A program made the position numbers and the translations under genes. This document shows, one piece after another, positions 9,303-18,675 of a stretch of 64,000 bases of DNA. Position 1 is the stretch's first letter. The number at the start of each line of letters is the position of its first letter. Under the pieces are notes generated by a model. The model had not been told where the DNA came from. It ran no database searches and saw only the letters and a program-made list of their open reading frames with translations. This DNA is from Mariniflexile jejuense. Lineage in GTDB: Bacteria > Bacteroidota > Bacteroidia > Flavobacteriales > Flavobacteriaceae. The stretch spans positions 1,302,001 through 1,366,000 of the forward strand of contig NZ_JBHTJI010000001.1 in the NCBI RefSeq assembly GCF_042675665.1, written 5' to 3'.

Positions 9303-10392
9303 TTTTTAAAAACCTTTTGAAAGACGAATAATATTCAAAATCTAAATTTTGATATTTATTAAAGTCTAAATTTTTGACTTTTCTATCAAAATTTCTAAAA
9401 TCAGCATCTATAAACAATTCTTTTGCGCCAATTAACTGCAGAAGACCTTGTACTTTTTTTGTATTTGATGGTAGAAAAAAAGTTTTAGTATGGCTCATAA
9501 TACCAAATATTCCAATATGATACCTTCCTGAAACTAATAAATCAAAAGACTTTATAATAGTTCCAATATTTTTGAAACTAATACCATCCTCGTATGAACA
9601 TATTATTTCAACATTCATTTTTTTAAGCTCCTCTGCTATGAATTCTTCCTTGGGTTCAATCATTAAAAAATAAGGTTTATAGCCTATCTCTCTAATTTTT
9701 TTAATATGTGTCTTAATTTGCTCAATAGAAACACCACCCTTTTGATTTGGATAGACTGCTAAAACACCAGAAGTATACAAACACGATTTATTATCTATTT
9801 TAATGTTTTCGCTTTTCTTATTAAAAATAGATGCTTTAAACGCAAAGTCGGGTATTATAAAAGCACTAATGTTTAAAGATTCCAAATACTTAAGAGAAAT
9901 AGGTTCTCTAACTGCTAAAAAATCGACTTTATTTAAAACTTCTTTACTCAAACGTCTATTCATAGATTGGTATGATCCATTGAGCATAGCGACTTTTTTT
10001 CCTATAGAATTAGTATAAAAAGCCATAGCCATAAGTGTAAAGGCTGCTGTACTATTACTATGTATAGTACCTTCCATGTTTATTACGACCAAATCTGAAC
10101 CAGTAATAGCATTTCTAGTTTTTTCTGATAGTTTGTTTAATGCTAAAAATTCCCAAAAATTATAATTAAATTGCTTTATATTAATTTTAAAAAGTTTGAA
10201 TAGGATTTTACTTAAAAAATTTCTTTTGTGAAGGTTTCCATTATTAAAAACATTATATTCTTGCCCTAACATTAAAGTATCAACATCAACATCTTCAATA
10301 TTTTCTTTTATAAAATCTATTAATGCACTTACAGTAGCATGACATCCAGGATTTTTTTCAATGCGAGTATCGTTTATTAATAATACATTCAT
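9286..10392 (-). CDS. Polysaccharide pyruvyl transferase family protein
   Basis: A 368-residue protein of the polysaccharide pyruvyl transferase family (PF04230 type), which makes pyruvate ketals on sugars from phosphoenolpyruvate. The N-terminus MNVLLINDTRIEKNPGCHAT has the family's early asparagine/glycine loop, and the C-terminal domain has SGRYHIGIFG (288-297) with the conserved Arg and His, then a variable tail. It lies between the Wzt ATPase gene (7-base gap) and the GT-B gene (17-base overlap). In context it probably modifies the glycan, giving it negative charge; a terminal modification is possible given the C-terminal domain of Wzt. Confidence 0.82.
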   Translation of the reverse strand: MNVLLINDTRIEKNPGCHATVSALIDFIKENIEDVDVDTLMLGQEYNVFNNGNLHKRNFLSKILFKLFKINIKQFNYNFWEFLALNKLSEKTRNAITGSDLVVINMEGTIHSNSTAAFTLMAMAFYTNSIGKKVAMLNGSYQSMNRRLSKEVLNKVDFLAVREPISLKYLESLNISAFIIPDFAFKASIFNKKSENIKIDNKSCLYTSGVLAVYPNQKGGVSIEQIKTHIKKIREIGYKPYFLMIEPKEEFIAEELKKMNVEIICSYEDGISFKNIGTIIKSFDLLVSGRYHIGIFGIMSHTKTFFLPSNTKKVQGLLQLIGAKELFIDADFRNFDRKVKNLDFNKYQNLDFEYYSSFKRFLKNVKID

Positions 10393-10399
10393 AAATCAA

Positions 10400-11581
10400 T
10401 TAGCTTATTACTTCCCATTTAGTTTTTTTTACAATAGAACCAAAACTATTATACTTGCTTCCTGAAACAATAAAACTTTCAGCACCATCAAATCTGCATA
10501 TATTTTTACCTTTAAAATCATTTTCAATTAGTCCTATATTCAGAAAATACTTTCCATTAGTTAAATCAATATTTTCAATTAAAAATTTAATTCTAATTTC
10601 TTTGTTTTTGTTTTCAAATATCAAGTCATCAGTCAATGAAAAAGCTTGATATATTGTTTTCATTTCTTGATCAAGTATAGAGTAATGCAAAATAAATTTT
10701 TTTATACTATTAGGTAAAAGAATACTGAAATCAACTTCTAATTCTTCCATATACCGAATTTGGTTTCTGCTTAGTTTAATATTGTAATATTCAGGAATTA
10801 TATCTCCAACAGCATTTTCTATAGACAGATCTTGATCCATCATATAATTATGAATCACTTCATTAATTTCGTCAATAATGAGCAATTCTCCTTTTCTCAT
10901 TAAAAGACCACTACTACATATCCTTCCTAAAAGTGGCATTGAATGACTTACAAAAATCATAGCACAACGTTTAGAAAGTTCACTCATTTTATTAAAACAT
11001 TTAGCCCTAAAATTTGCGTCTCCAACTGCCAAAACCTCATCAATAATCAAAACATCGGGTTCCATTTGAGCTGCTATGGCAAAACCCAAGCGCACTTTCA
11101 TACCACTACTATAGTTCTGCACAGGCATATCTATAAACTCTTCTAATTCAGCAAAAGCGATGATAGCATCTAGTTTTTCGTCTATTTCCTTTTTTATAAA
11201 ACCAATAACAGCTGCGTTGTTGTAAATATTTTCTCTACCAGAAAGTATCGGGTTGAATCCTGCGCCCAACTCAATAAGAGCACCTATTTTTCCTTTAATG
11301 GTTACAGTACCTTCATCGGGTGCTATTAACCCATTTAGTATTTTAAGCAAGGTGCTTTTTCCTGCGCCATTATGCCCTATAAGGCCTAAACATTCGCCTC
11401 GTTTTACTTCAAAACTAATATCTTTTACCGCCCAAAATTCATCTTTTCGTAAATCATTATGTTGCGTTCTACCCGAAATACCACTTATTAAATCTTGTAC
11501 ACCATAAAACAAACTTTTCTTTAAGTTTTTGGCAAATTTTTTAGAGACATGCTCTGCTTTTATTAATACGTCTTTTTCCAT
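10400..11581 (-). CDS. wzt: ABC polysaccharide exporter ATPase, Wzt/TagH type with C-terminal domain
   Basis: ATPase of an ABC-2 polysaccharide exporter, acting at the inner membrane with the permease encoded just upstream. Walker A is GHNGAGKST (69-77), the signature is SSGMKVRLGFA (158-168), and Walker B is VLIIDEVLAVGD (177-188), the form seen in Wzt and TagH. About 130 further residues (260-393) form a beta-rich C-terminal domain like the Wzt-C modules that recognise the non-reducing end of a finished glycan in E. coli O8/O9a. The ATG and the permease stop share one base. The symbol is by family resemblance. Confidence 0.9.
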   Translation of the reverse strand: MEKDVLIKAEHVSKKFAKNLKKSLFYGVQDLISGISGRTQHNDLRKDEFWAVKDISFEVKRGECLGLIGHNGAGKSTLLKILNGLIAPDEGTVTIKGKIGALIELGAGFNPILSGRENIYNNAAVIGFIKKEIDEKLDAIIAFAELEEFIDMPVQNYSSGMKVRLGFAIAAQMEPDVLIIDEVLAVGDANFRAKCFNKMSELSKRCAMIFVSHSMPLLGRICSSGLLMRKGELLIIDEINEVIHNYMMDQDLSIENAVGDIIPEYYNIKLSRNQIRYMEELEVDFSILLPNSIKKFILHYSILDQEMKTIYQAFSLTDDLIFENKNKEIRIKFLIENIDLTNGKYFLNIGLIENDFKGKNICRFDGAESFIVSGSKYNSFGSIVKKTKWEVIS

Positions 11582-12426
11582 TAGGCACTCATTCTTTCGG
11601 TTATGATGGGCATTGAAACACGATACACTACCATAGCAATAACACTTAAAAACAGGGTAACAAACAGAAATCCTATCCAGAAAATGCTATTTTCAACAGG
11701 CATTCCTGTAAGTGTATTTCTAATATCGGTAACGATATAACTCAACGGATTTAATTGCATGATTGTTTTCATAAAACCGTTTTTAGGCTCTACATACAAA
11801 ACAGGTGTAATGTACATTAAAAACTGTAACCCAATGGGTATAAATCGGCTTACATCGTTATATAGAATTCCAATAGGTGAAATAATGATGCCAATACTAA
11901 TAAAGAAGAGCATTACCACCAACAAAAACGGAAAGAACAAAAACATGGAGCTAGCGGGTATTACTTGAAAATAAAGTATAAAAAACAGAATCATGGCAAG
12001 TTTAATCAAAAAATTGAAACCTACTTTAATAAGTCCTAAGCTAATTAATGCTTCTTTTTCAAAATTTATTTTAGTTATAATACCTTTATTTCCATTAATG
12101 GTTGTCATGGGCATTTTTAAACACTCTCCAAATATCGACCAAATAGCAGTTCCTACCAAAGCAAACAAAGGATACGGAATACTCGTTGGTGTTAGTTCTA
12201 TAGTACCTGAACTTTGTAAAAATATCCAAACCAAAGCATTTGTAACCACGGGCAGTATCACCCAAAATATTCCAAAAATAGACTGTCGATGTTGCGATGT
12301 TACATCGCGTTTGGCTAATTGTTTGGCTAAATGAAACGAACTTTTATAACCTTTAATACTTTTTAGCAGTATGTCTTTTATACTGTATTTGGTACTGTTT
12401 GAATAAACTCTAATTTCAAGTGGCAT
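11581..12426 (-). CDS. wzm: ABC-2 polysaccharide exporter permease, Wzm/TagG type
   Basis: Integral membrane permease of the polysaccharide ABC exporter, 281 residues. The soluble N-terminus (to about 35) includes LAKRDVTSQHRQSIFGIFW, the amphipathic interface helix conserved in TagG/Wzm proteins. It is followed by six predicted membrane spans (roughly 52-72, 84-105, 130-152, 158-182, 190-212, 250-270). It pairs with the ATPase whose start overlaps its stop by one base. The 104-base gap upstream contains five 11-bp repeats, so the exporter may have a separate expression control from wza-wzc. Confidence 0.9.
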   Translation of the reverse strand: MPLEIRVYSNSTKYSIKDILLKSIKGYKSSFHLAKQLAKRDVTSQHRQSIFGIFWVILPVVTNALVWIFLQSSGTIELTPTSIPYPLFALVGTAIWSIFGECLKMPMTTINGNKGIITKINFEKEALISLGLIKVGFNFLIKLAMILFFILYFQVIPASSMFLFFPFLLVVMLFFISIGIIISPIGILYNDVSRFIPIGLQFLMYITPVLYVEPKNGFMKTIMQLNPLSYIVTDIRNTLTGMPVENSIFWIGFLFVTLFLSVIAMVVYRVSMPIITERMSA

Positions 12427-12458
12427 TTTTATTTGTTTAATTTCTAAATTAATGATAA

Positions 12459-12513
12459 TAGATAAGGCGTAGATACTCCATAGATACTCCGTAGATAAGG
12501 CGTAGTTAAAGCG
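12459..12513. repeat. Five imperfect 11-bp tandem repeats
   Basis: Plus-strand units are tagataaggcg, tagatactcca, tagatactccg, tagataaggcg and tagttaaagcg, directly abutting. Units 1 and 4 are identical, and 2 and 3 differ only in their last base. The array fills half of the gap between wzm and wzc. The 11-bp period is close to one helical turn. No coding frame uses it. Confidence 0.9.
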
Positions 12514-12530
12514 TGCTTTGTTAAAATATG

Positions 12531-15008
12531 TTAATGTTTTTTATTCAATCTAAAAATGGACTTGAGTTTACTTATAATACTTTTTGTTTTTAATGCCTCT
12601 TCATGATAGCCATTAGCATAATGTCCGTAGCCATAACCATACCCGTAACCATACCCATAGCCGTAGCCGTATTTTCCTTTTTGATCGTAATAATTATATA
12701 GGTAACTTAAATTTTTTATTTCACCTTTGTCATATTTATCATTTATAAGGTTTAACATGCCTTTTTCTGTGTAGTCTTGTCTTACCACATAAACCGTAGC
12801 ATCTGTATATTTTAATAACTCAAAAGCATCAGCAACCAAACCTATTGGTGGTGTATCTAAAACTATAAAATCATACGTTTCTTTTAATGTTGCCATAAAA
12901 GCATCTGTTTTTTCGCCTATTAACAGTTCAGATGGATTGGGCGGTATAGGTCCGGATGTAATTACATCTAGATTTGGCACATTAGTTTGTTGTGTTATTT
13001 CTTTTAAACTTTTTTGTCCAATTAAATAGTTTACAGCACCAGTATCATTTTTAATTTCAAAATCACCAAAAATTTTAGGCTTTCTTAAATCTAACCCTAC
13101 TAACACTGTTTTTTTACCACTTAAAGCAAAAACAGTGGCAATATTTATAGAGCAAAACGTTTTTCCTTCGCCACTAACAGAAGAAGTAACCATAACTATT
13201 TTTGAGCCCTCTACACTTCGTTTGCTATACATGTATTGCAAACTAGACCGCACGCCTCTAAAAGATTCAGCAACAACCGATTTTGGTTTTAAGTGAACAA
13301 CCAAATTACTTTCATCTAAACTACTTTTACCAACAACTCCCAGTAGTGGTATTTTTGATAATTTTTCTAATACTTGCGGGCTATGTATTTTATTGTCGAA
13401 AAAAGTAAGTAAAAATGCCGCTAACAATGGGATAAATAACCCACCTACAACGGCAAACAAGTATCTTGAACTTAATTTTAAATCAATAGGAATAGCACCA
13501 GTATCTTTTGCGGTATCGATAACTAAAACATCAGAAACACTAGCAGATTTTATAATATCTGCCTCACCTCGTTTTGCTAAAAACACATTGTATGTTTGTT
13601 CGCTTAAGGCATATTGCCTTTTAATGCCTAATAATTTTTGTTGTGCTTTTGGTAGTCTTTTAATTTCTGATTCTGAAGTGGCAATTTTAGAATTAATCAA
13701 CTGCATCTCTCTTTTTATACCACTTGTTGCTGTTCTTATATTTTCTAACAACACTGTTTTTATACCTTCAATCTGCCTGTTTATGTCATCAAAAATTAAT
13801 GCATCCTTTCTTACGGTTGATTCGTATTTTGATTTTTGAACGGATAGTTGATTAATTTTAGAAATGTTTGATAATATATTCCCTTCATCTATTCCAGCAA
13901 TTGATGGTGCTGGTACTTCGGTAAAAGTATTACTGGTTTCTAAATATGTTTTTAAACTAGCATAATATGCTAACTTTCTATTCATATTATCTTTTTCTAA
14001 TTCTAAATTAGTTAGTTTACTATTTATAACAGCACCTTCACCATCTAAATCGTATATTTTATTTTGTTCTCGGTAATTGTTTAATGAGTCTGAATTTGAG
14101 GTTAATTGTGTTCTTACACGTTCTAATTGTGCGTCAATAAAATTTATGGTATTTGTTACAAACTGGTTTTTCCTATTTAGTTGATCTTCACTTAAAACTT
14201 GCACCGTTTCATTTAAATAATCTACAATTTTACCTTTGTTTACATCTACCATACTTAAATTTAATATGGCAGAATTTTTAGGATTATCAATTGCTAAACG
14301 GTTTTTGTAATTGGCAACAACGGCATCAAAATCGGTAAACTGAATAAAATACTCATCGCCTGCTGCGGCTTTTCTATTTTCGGCTAAATTAATGGTGGCA
14401 TTAAAATATGGTAGTAGTACTGTGTCTCCTAACGTATATTTTACTTTTATTTCTTGAATTGGTACATCTAAATTACCTCTTTCTTTAGTTGTAAAATTTT
14501 GTGTATTAACAACATTGGTTTCAAAATTGAAGGTTAATTCGTAAGTGTCATTATCTAAAAAAACAATTTTTATAGGAATGTTTAAAACTTGATTAGTGTT
14601 TGGAAGTAATTCAACTCTAAAAGGTGCTTCTTTATAAACATCGTCTTTTCTAAAACGCGATTGCTTTAAATATGATATGTAAAATTGTAAATTGTCAACT
14701 ACTTTTTCATGAATGGAACGTGAACTTAACGATGTCATCATGGTTTGTACTTTACCAGAAACGCCACCCCAATTAAAAGTTAAACTAGTAGTTGATGTAA
14801 ATAACGGATTAGATTCTTCTTCTATAGAAATTTGTGTGCTTAGTCTATAAGACTGTTGTTTTCTTATATTTTGTTGATATACAATAAAAACACCAATACC
14901 TATAAAAAGTATATACAACTTCCAATAGCTTAAGGCTCTAAATAAAAAAGCTTTAAAATCAAATGCAGATTGAAATTGCGATTCCGATACTTCAAATTCA
15001 TCATTCAT
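12531..15008 (-). CDS. wzc: Wzc-like polysaccharide co-polymerase with BY-kinase domain
   Basis: Inner-membrane chain-length regulator fused to a bacterial tyrosine kinase, 825 residues. Membrane spans at about 28-46 and 516-538 flank a large periplasmic part with a long helical, coiled-coil middle. The cytoplasmic kinase has Walker A GEGKT (613-617), Walker A' VGLDLRKPK (637-645) and Walker B VLDTPP (716-721). The C-terminus is a tyrosine cluster: YLYNYY, then eight consecutive Tyr-Gly pairs (780-795), then HYANGYHEE; such clusters are autophosphorylated in Wzc. The gene follows the Wza-like gene by 9 bases. Wzc normally serves Wzy-dependent systems, yet here an ABC exporter follows. Confidence 0.92.
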   Translation of the reverse strand: MNDEFEVSESQFQSAFDFKAFLFRALSYWKLYILFIGIGVFIVYQQNIRKQQSYRLSTQISIEEESNPLFTSTTSLTFNWGGVSGKVQTMMTSLSSRSIHEKVVDNLQFYISYLKQSRFRKDDVYKEAPFRVELLPNTNQVLNIPIKIVFLDNDTYELTFNFETNVVNTQNFTTKERGNLDVPIQEIKVKYTLGDTVLLPYFNATINLAENRKAAAGDEYFIQFTDFDAVVANYKNRLAIDNPKNSAILNLSMVDVNKGKIVDYLNETVQVLSEDQLNRKNQFVTNTINFIDAQLERVRTQLTSNSDSLNNYREQNKIYDLDGEGAVINSKLTNLELEKDNMNRKLAYYASLKTYLETSNTFTEVPAPSIAGIDEGNILSNISKINQLSVQKSKYESTVRKDALIFDDINRQIEGIKTVLLENIRTATSGIKREMQLINSKIATSESEIKRLPKAQQKLLGIKRQYALSEQTYNVFLAKRGEADIIKSASVSDVLVIDTAKDTGAIPIDLKLSSRYLFAVVGGLFIPLLAAFLLTFFDNKIHSPQVLEKLSKIPLLGVVGKSSLDESNLVVHLKPKSVVAESFRGVRSSLQYMYSKRSVEGSKIVMVTSSVSGEGKTFCSINIATVFALSGKKTVLVGLDLRKPKIFGDFEIKNDTGAVNYLIGQKSLKEITQQTNVPNLDVITSGPIPPNPSELLIGEKTDAFMATLKETYDFIVLDTPPIGLVADAFELLKYTDATVYVVRQDYTEKGMLNLINDKYDKGEIKNLSYLYNYYDQKGKYGYGYGYGYGYGYGYGHYANGYHEEALKTKSIISKLKSIFRLNKKH
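12624..12671 (-). repeat. Eight tandem Tyr-Gly codon pairs in the wzc tail
   Basis: Forty-eight bases encode eight successive Tyr-Gly pairs. Codons vary freely (TAC/TAT with GGC, GGG, GGT, GGA), so the peptide repeat is kept while the DNA has diverged. This suggests selection on the protein, not recent slippage. Confidence 0.92.
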
Positions 15009-15017
15009 ATTAAAAGC

Positions 15018-15854
15018 TTATAAATTTTTAACTAAAAAATAGGTAGACACCATAACGGATACTAATGATGCTATAATTGTTAAATTTTGCATTCCGGTTT
15101 GTCCTGCTCCTAAAGCTTTACGCTTCAATGGTTTTACCAAAATGATATCGTTGGGTTGTATATAGTAAAAAGGCGATTGCATTGCAGCAATATCAGTTAA
15201 ATCGATATGGTGTATTTTTTGTCCATCTGGATACTGGCGTATTACCAAAACATCTTTTCTGTCGCCTGTTATTGAAATATCACCTGCGTTTGCCAAAGCT
15301 TCTATAATATTTACCCTATCCTGATATAATGTATGTACACCTGTACTTACTTCACCAATAGTTGTATATCGTAATCCTGCCAATTTTACCGTTACGAACA
15401 ACTCTGCCGATTCTTTAAAATACTGTGCTAACAATTCGGTTTTTACTTTCTCCTCTATTTCAGTAATTGTAAACCCTAAAACATTTATTTCTCCTAAAAT
15501 AGGAAACTTTATGTTTCCATGTAAGTCAACCGTAAAACCGCTAAAATACAAACCTCCTCCTTGGCTTCCAGAATTAGCTCCTTCCACAGGGTTAAAAATA
15601 GCCGTTAATTCATTATCTAAAGCTTTTACATTAATGCTTAGTATATCATTAACTTGAACACGATAAGGCTTAGAAAGCTCTTTTAAAGATAAAGCGTCTA
15701 GCTTTACAGTACCTTTATCTTGTAAATAAACAATATCTTTATTAGTAATACATGAAGAACATAAAACACTGATAGACACACAAATAAACAAGAATGTTTG
15801 TTTCATCATAGGGGTAATAGATTTATCACAAATATAACTTTTCATAATGAACAA
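15018..15854 (-). CDS. wza: Wza-like polysaccharide export lipoprotein
   Basis: Outer-membrane polysaccharide export protein (Poly_export plus SLBB type). The longest frame has 278 residues, but the signal peptide begins at Met16/Met17 (codons starting 15809 and 15806): MMKQTFLFICVSISVLCSSC, with a lipoprotein cysteine after SS. A promoter -7 element TATATTTG lies inside the longer frame at 15829-15836, so the shorter start is preferred. Export domain begins near YRVQVNDILSINVKALD; SLBB-like repeats follow (IREAL-type segment NIIEALANAGDISITG); a hydrophobic segment ends the protein. First gene of the polysaccharide operon. Confidence 0.9.
   Translation of the reverse strand: MFIMKSYICDKSITPMMKQTFLFICVSISVLCSSCITNKDIVYLQDKGTVKLDALSLKELSKPYRVQVNDILSINVKALDNELTAIFNPVEGANSGSQGGGLYFSGFTVDLHGNIKFPILGEINVLGFTITEIEEKVKTELLAQYFKESAELFVTVKLAGLRYTTIGEVSTGVHTLYQDRVNIIEALANAGDISITGDRKDVLVIRQYPDGQKIHHIDLTDIAAMQSPFYYIQPNDIILVKPLKRKALGAGQTGMQNLTIIASLVSVMVSTYFLVKNL
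15829..15836 (-). promoter_or_regulatory. Probable -7 element of the polysaccharide operon
   Basis: TATATTTG on the minus strand matches the Bacteroidota TAnnTTTG element. Transcription would start near 15822, giving a leader of about 13 bases to the ATG at 15809. No clear TTG at -33 with 19-20 spacing was seen. Confidence 0.55.
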
Positions 15855-15914
15855 TAAAACTTATCACCTAATTTTTGGTTTTTTATCCGTTCTTTGCAAA
15901 AAAATATCATTGTT

Positions 15915-17777
15915 TTGAATTATTTAACTGTTGAAAATATATCGAAATCTTACGGAGAGCTAACCCTTTTTGAAAACATTTCTTTTAGCATACACAAAGA
16001 CCAAAAAATAGCTTTCGTTGCAAAAAATGGTACGGGAAAAACCTCTATTTTAAATATTATTTCTGGTGATGATGATCCCGACTCTGGTACTATAACGTAT
16101 AGAAATGGTATTGTTGTTTCCTTCTTATCACAAGATCCTAAGTTTGATAATGCTTTAACGGTTGAAGAAACCATTTTTGCAAGCGATAATCCTATTTTAA
16201 AAGTTATTTTAAATTATGAACATGCGCTTTTAGATCCTGAAGATACCGAAGCTTACCAAAAAGCCTTCGAGCAAATGGAACAATTCCAAGCTTGGGATTT
16301 TGAAACACAATACAAACAAATACTTTTCAAATTAAAACTTGAAGATTTAAACCAAAAAGTGGGTTCGCTTTCTGGCGGTCAAAAAAAACGGCTATCGCTT
16401 GCAAATGCTTTAATAAACAAACCCGATTTATTAATTTTAGACGAGCCTACAAACCATTTAGATCTAGAAATGATTGAATGGCTTGAAGCCTTTTTTGCCA
16501 AGGAAAACATTACACTTTTTATGGTTACGCACGACCGTTATTTTTTAGAGCGTGTGTGTAACGAAATTATTGAATTAGATGAAGGGCAACTTTACAGCTA
16601 CAAAGGAAACTATTCGTATTACCTTGAAAAGCGTGAAGCAAGAATTGAACAAACCGAAGTAGAAACTGGCAAAGCCAAACAACTTTTTAAAAAAGAGTTG
16701 GAATGGATGCGCCGCCAACCTAAAGCTAGAACCACAAAATCAAAGTCTAGAATTGACGATTTTCACGATATAAAACACCGCGCCAGTCAACGCAGAAACG
16801 ACCATGAAGTACAATTAGAGCTTAACATGGAACGTTTGGGTAGCAAAGTGGTTGAGTTTCACAACGTATCAAAATCATTTAAAGATAAAGTAATACTTGA
16901 CGGATTTGAATACCTGTTTAAAAATGGCGAACGCACAGGTATTATTGGAAAAAATGGTACTGGTAAAACCACATTTTTAAACCTTTTAACGCAAACCACA
17001 AAACCAGATTCTGGAAAAGTGATTGTTGGAGACACCGTGAAATTTGGATATTATACCCAAAACGGCATTACCATAAAACCCGGACAAAAAGTAATTGACG
17101 TTATAAAAGAGTTTGGAGAGTATATTCCACTTAAAAAAGGTCAGCAAATTAGTGCAGGGCAACTATTAGAACGTTTCCTTTTCAGCAGAAAAAAACAATA
17201 CGATTTTGTTGAAAAACTAAGCGGTGGCGAACGTAAACGCCTCTATTTATGTACCGTTTTAATACAAAATCCAAACTTTTTAATTCTTGATGAGCCAACT
17301 AACGATTTAGATATTGTAACGCTTAATGTACTAGAAAGTTTCCTAATGGATTTTCCTGGTTGCGTTATAGTGGTGTCTCACGATCGTTATTTTATGGATA
17401 AAGTGGTAGACCATTTGTTTGTTTTTAGAGGCGATGGTGTTATTGAAGATTTTCCTGGAAACTATACCGATTTTAGAATTTATGATGATAGTCAACCAGT
17501 AATTTCAACTACTTCGGAAGATAAAAAAGAAAAAAATGCTTGGAAAAAAACCGATGATAACAAACTAACTTTCAATGAAGAAAAAGAACTAAAAAACATT
17601 GAAAGCAAACTAAATTCATTGGCTTTTGACAAAAAAGAATTGGAAAATAAGTTTAACAACCCCAATTTAACGCCTGAAGAAATAAACAAACTATCAGACG
17701 CATTACAAAAAATTATAGACGATTTGGAAGCAAAAGAAATGCGTTGGATGGAATTGCAAGAGAAATTAGAAGCATAA
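15915..17777 (+). CDS. ABC-F family ATPase (Uup/EttA type)
   Basis: Soluble ABC-F protein with two ATPase domains and no membrane part; relatives act on ribosomes or ribosome assembly. Domain 1 has Walker A AKNGTGKTS (about 36-44), signature LSGGQKKR (152-159) and Walker B LLILDEPTNHLD (172-183). A charged linker follows (about 230-300). Domain 2 has GKNGTGKTT, LSGGERKR and FLILDEPTNDLD. A C-terminal coiled coil (about 535-620) is as in Uup. The frame extends to a TTG at 15894, but the TTG at 15915 gives MNYLTVENISKSYGE, the usual N-terminus, and is preferred. It is divergent from the polysaccharide operon. Confidence 0.9.
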   Translation: MNYLTVENISKSYGELTLFENISFSIHKDQKIAFVAKNGTGKTSILNIISGDDDPDSGTITYRNGIVVSFLSQDPKFDNALTVEETIFASDNPILKVILNYEHALLDPEDTEAYQKAFEQMEQFQAWDFETQYKQILFKLKLEDLNQKVGSLSGGQKKRLSLANALINKPDLLILDEPTNHLDLEMIEWLEAFFAKENITLFMVTHDRYFLERVCNEIIELDEGQLYSYKGNYSYYLEKREARIEQTEVETGKAKQLFKKELEWMRRQPKARTTKSKSRIDDFHDIKHRASQRRNDHEVQLELNMERLGSKVVEFHNVSKSFKDKVILDGFEYLFKNGERTGIIGKNGTGKTTFLNLLTQTTKPDSGKVIVGDTVKFGYYTQNGITIKPGQKVIDVIKEFGEYIPLKKGQQISAGQLLERFLFSRKKQYDFVEKLSGGERKRLYLCTVLIQNPNFLILDEPTNDLDIVTLNVLESFLMDFPGCVIVVSHDRYFMDKVVDHLFVFRGDGVIEDFPGNYTDFRIYDDSQPVISTTSEDKKEKNAWKKTDDNKLTFNEEKELKNIESKLNSLAFDKKELENKFNNPNLTPEEINKLSDALQKIIDDLEAKEMRWMELQEKLEA

Positions 17778-17829
17778 AATAACTAACACATAAGGTTAAA
17801 ACTTCAAACTTAGAAATGCTTAAACTTTA

Positions 17830-18600
17830 ATGCATCAAATTAAATCGTATATAAAATTTCTAATAAAATCTACCAACCAACATGGTGTACATTCACCTTT
17901 TGTTTACAGTCTAGTTACCAAATGTTTTTACAATAAATCTAAACATGAAGCATATAAAAGCATTTTACATTACAAAAAAGAGCTTCTAAAAAATAACACC
18001 AAACTTACAGTAACCGATTTGGGTGTAGGTTCATTAGTTACAAAAGAAAAGCAACGCTTCGTTTCTGAAATTGCAAAAAGCGCAGGAACTACCACAAAAA
18101 GAGCCAAACTTTTATACCGCATTACAGCTTATTTTAAACCAAATTCAATTTTAGAATTAGGCACATCACTAGGTATTGCAACACACAGTATGCAATTAGG
18201 AAACCCTAAAACATCAATTGTTTCTATTGAAGGTTGCACAAATATTTCAAATTTTACTAAAACGAATTTTGAAAAGCTTCAGTTACAAAACATATATCTT
18301 TTAAATGGTGATTTTTCGGAAGAAATTAAAAATATAAAACACAAAACCTTCGACCTCATTTTCTTTGACGGAAATCATCAAAAAGAAGCTACTTTAAGTT
18401 ATTTTGAAGCCTTATTACAAACAGCAAACAACGATTCTGTATTTATTTTTGATGACATTTACTGGTCTAAAAGTATGACTGAAGCTTGGGAAACCATCAA
18501 AAAACACCCACAAGTAACAGTTACTATCGACACTTTTTATTGGGGATTCGTGTTTTTTAGAAAAGAACAACTAAAAGAACATTTCGTCATTAGAGTTTAG
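17830..18600 (+). CDS. Class I SAM-dependent methyltransferase, O-methyltransferase-like
   Basis: A 256-residue protein with a class I methyltransferase fold. Motif I is SILELGTSLGIAT (106-118), the acidic end of strand 2 is SIEG (132-135), and DLIFFDGNH (175-183) resembles the catechol O-methyltransferase-like branch. The first 90 residues (basic, HGVHSPFVY near 18-26) are a flavobacterial extension. The start is 52 bases after the ABC-F stop, so the genes may be cotranscribed. The substrate is unknown. Confidence 0.8.
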   Translation: MHQIKSYIKFLIKSTNQHGVHSPFVYSLVTKCFYNKSKHEAYKSILHYKKELLKNNTKLTVTDLGVGSLVTKEKQRFVSEIAKSAGTTTKRAKLLYRITAYFKPNSILELGTSLGIATHSMQLGNPKTSIVSIEGCTNISNFTKTNFEKLQLQNIYLLNGDFSEEIKNIKHKTFDLIFFDGNHQKEATLSYFEALLQTANNDSVFIFDDIYWSKSMTEAWETIKKHPQVTVTIDTFYWGFVFFRKEQLKEHFVIRV

Positions 18601-18675
18601 TTGTTTTACCTAATTGGTGACTAAAATTTTTAAAATTCTTATTTTTACTTTTTATCTTACATCAAAACACAAAGT

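Noticed and set aside
13393..13839. 148-codon open frame antisense to wzc
   Set aside because: Low-complexity shadow of the opposite strand of a clear wzc frame; no family features.
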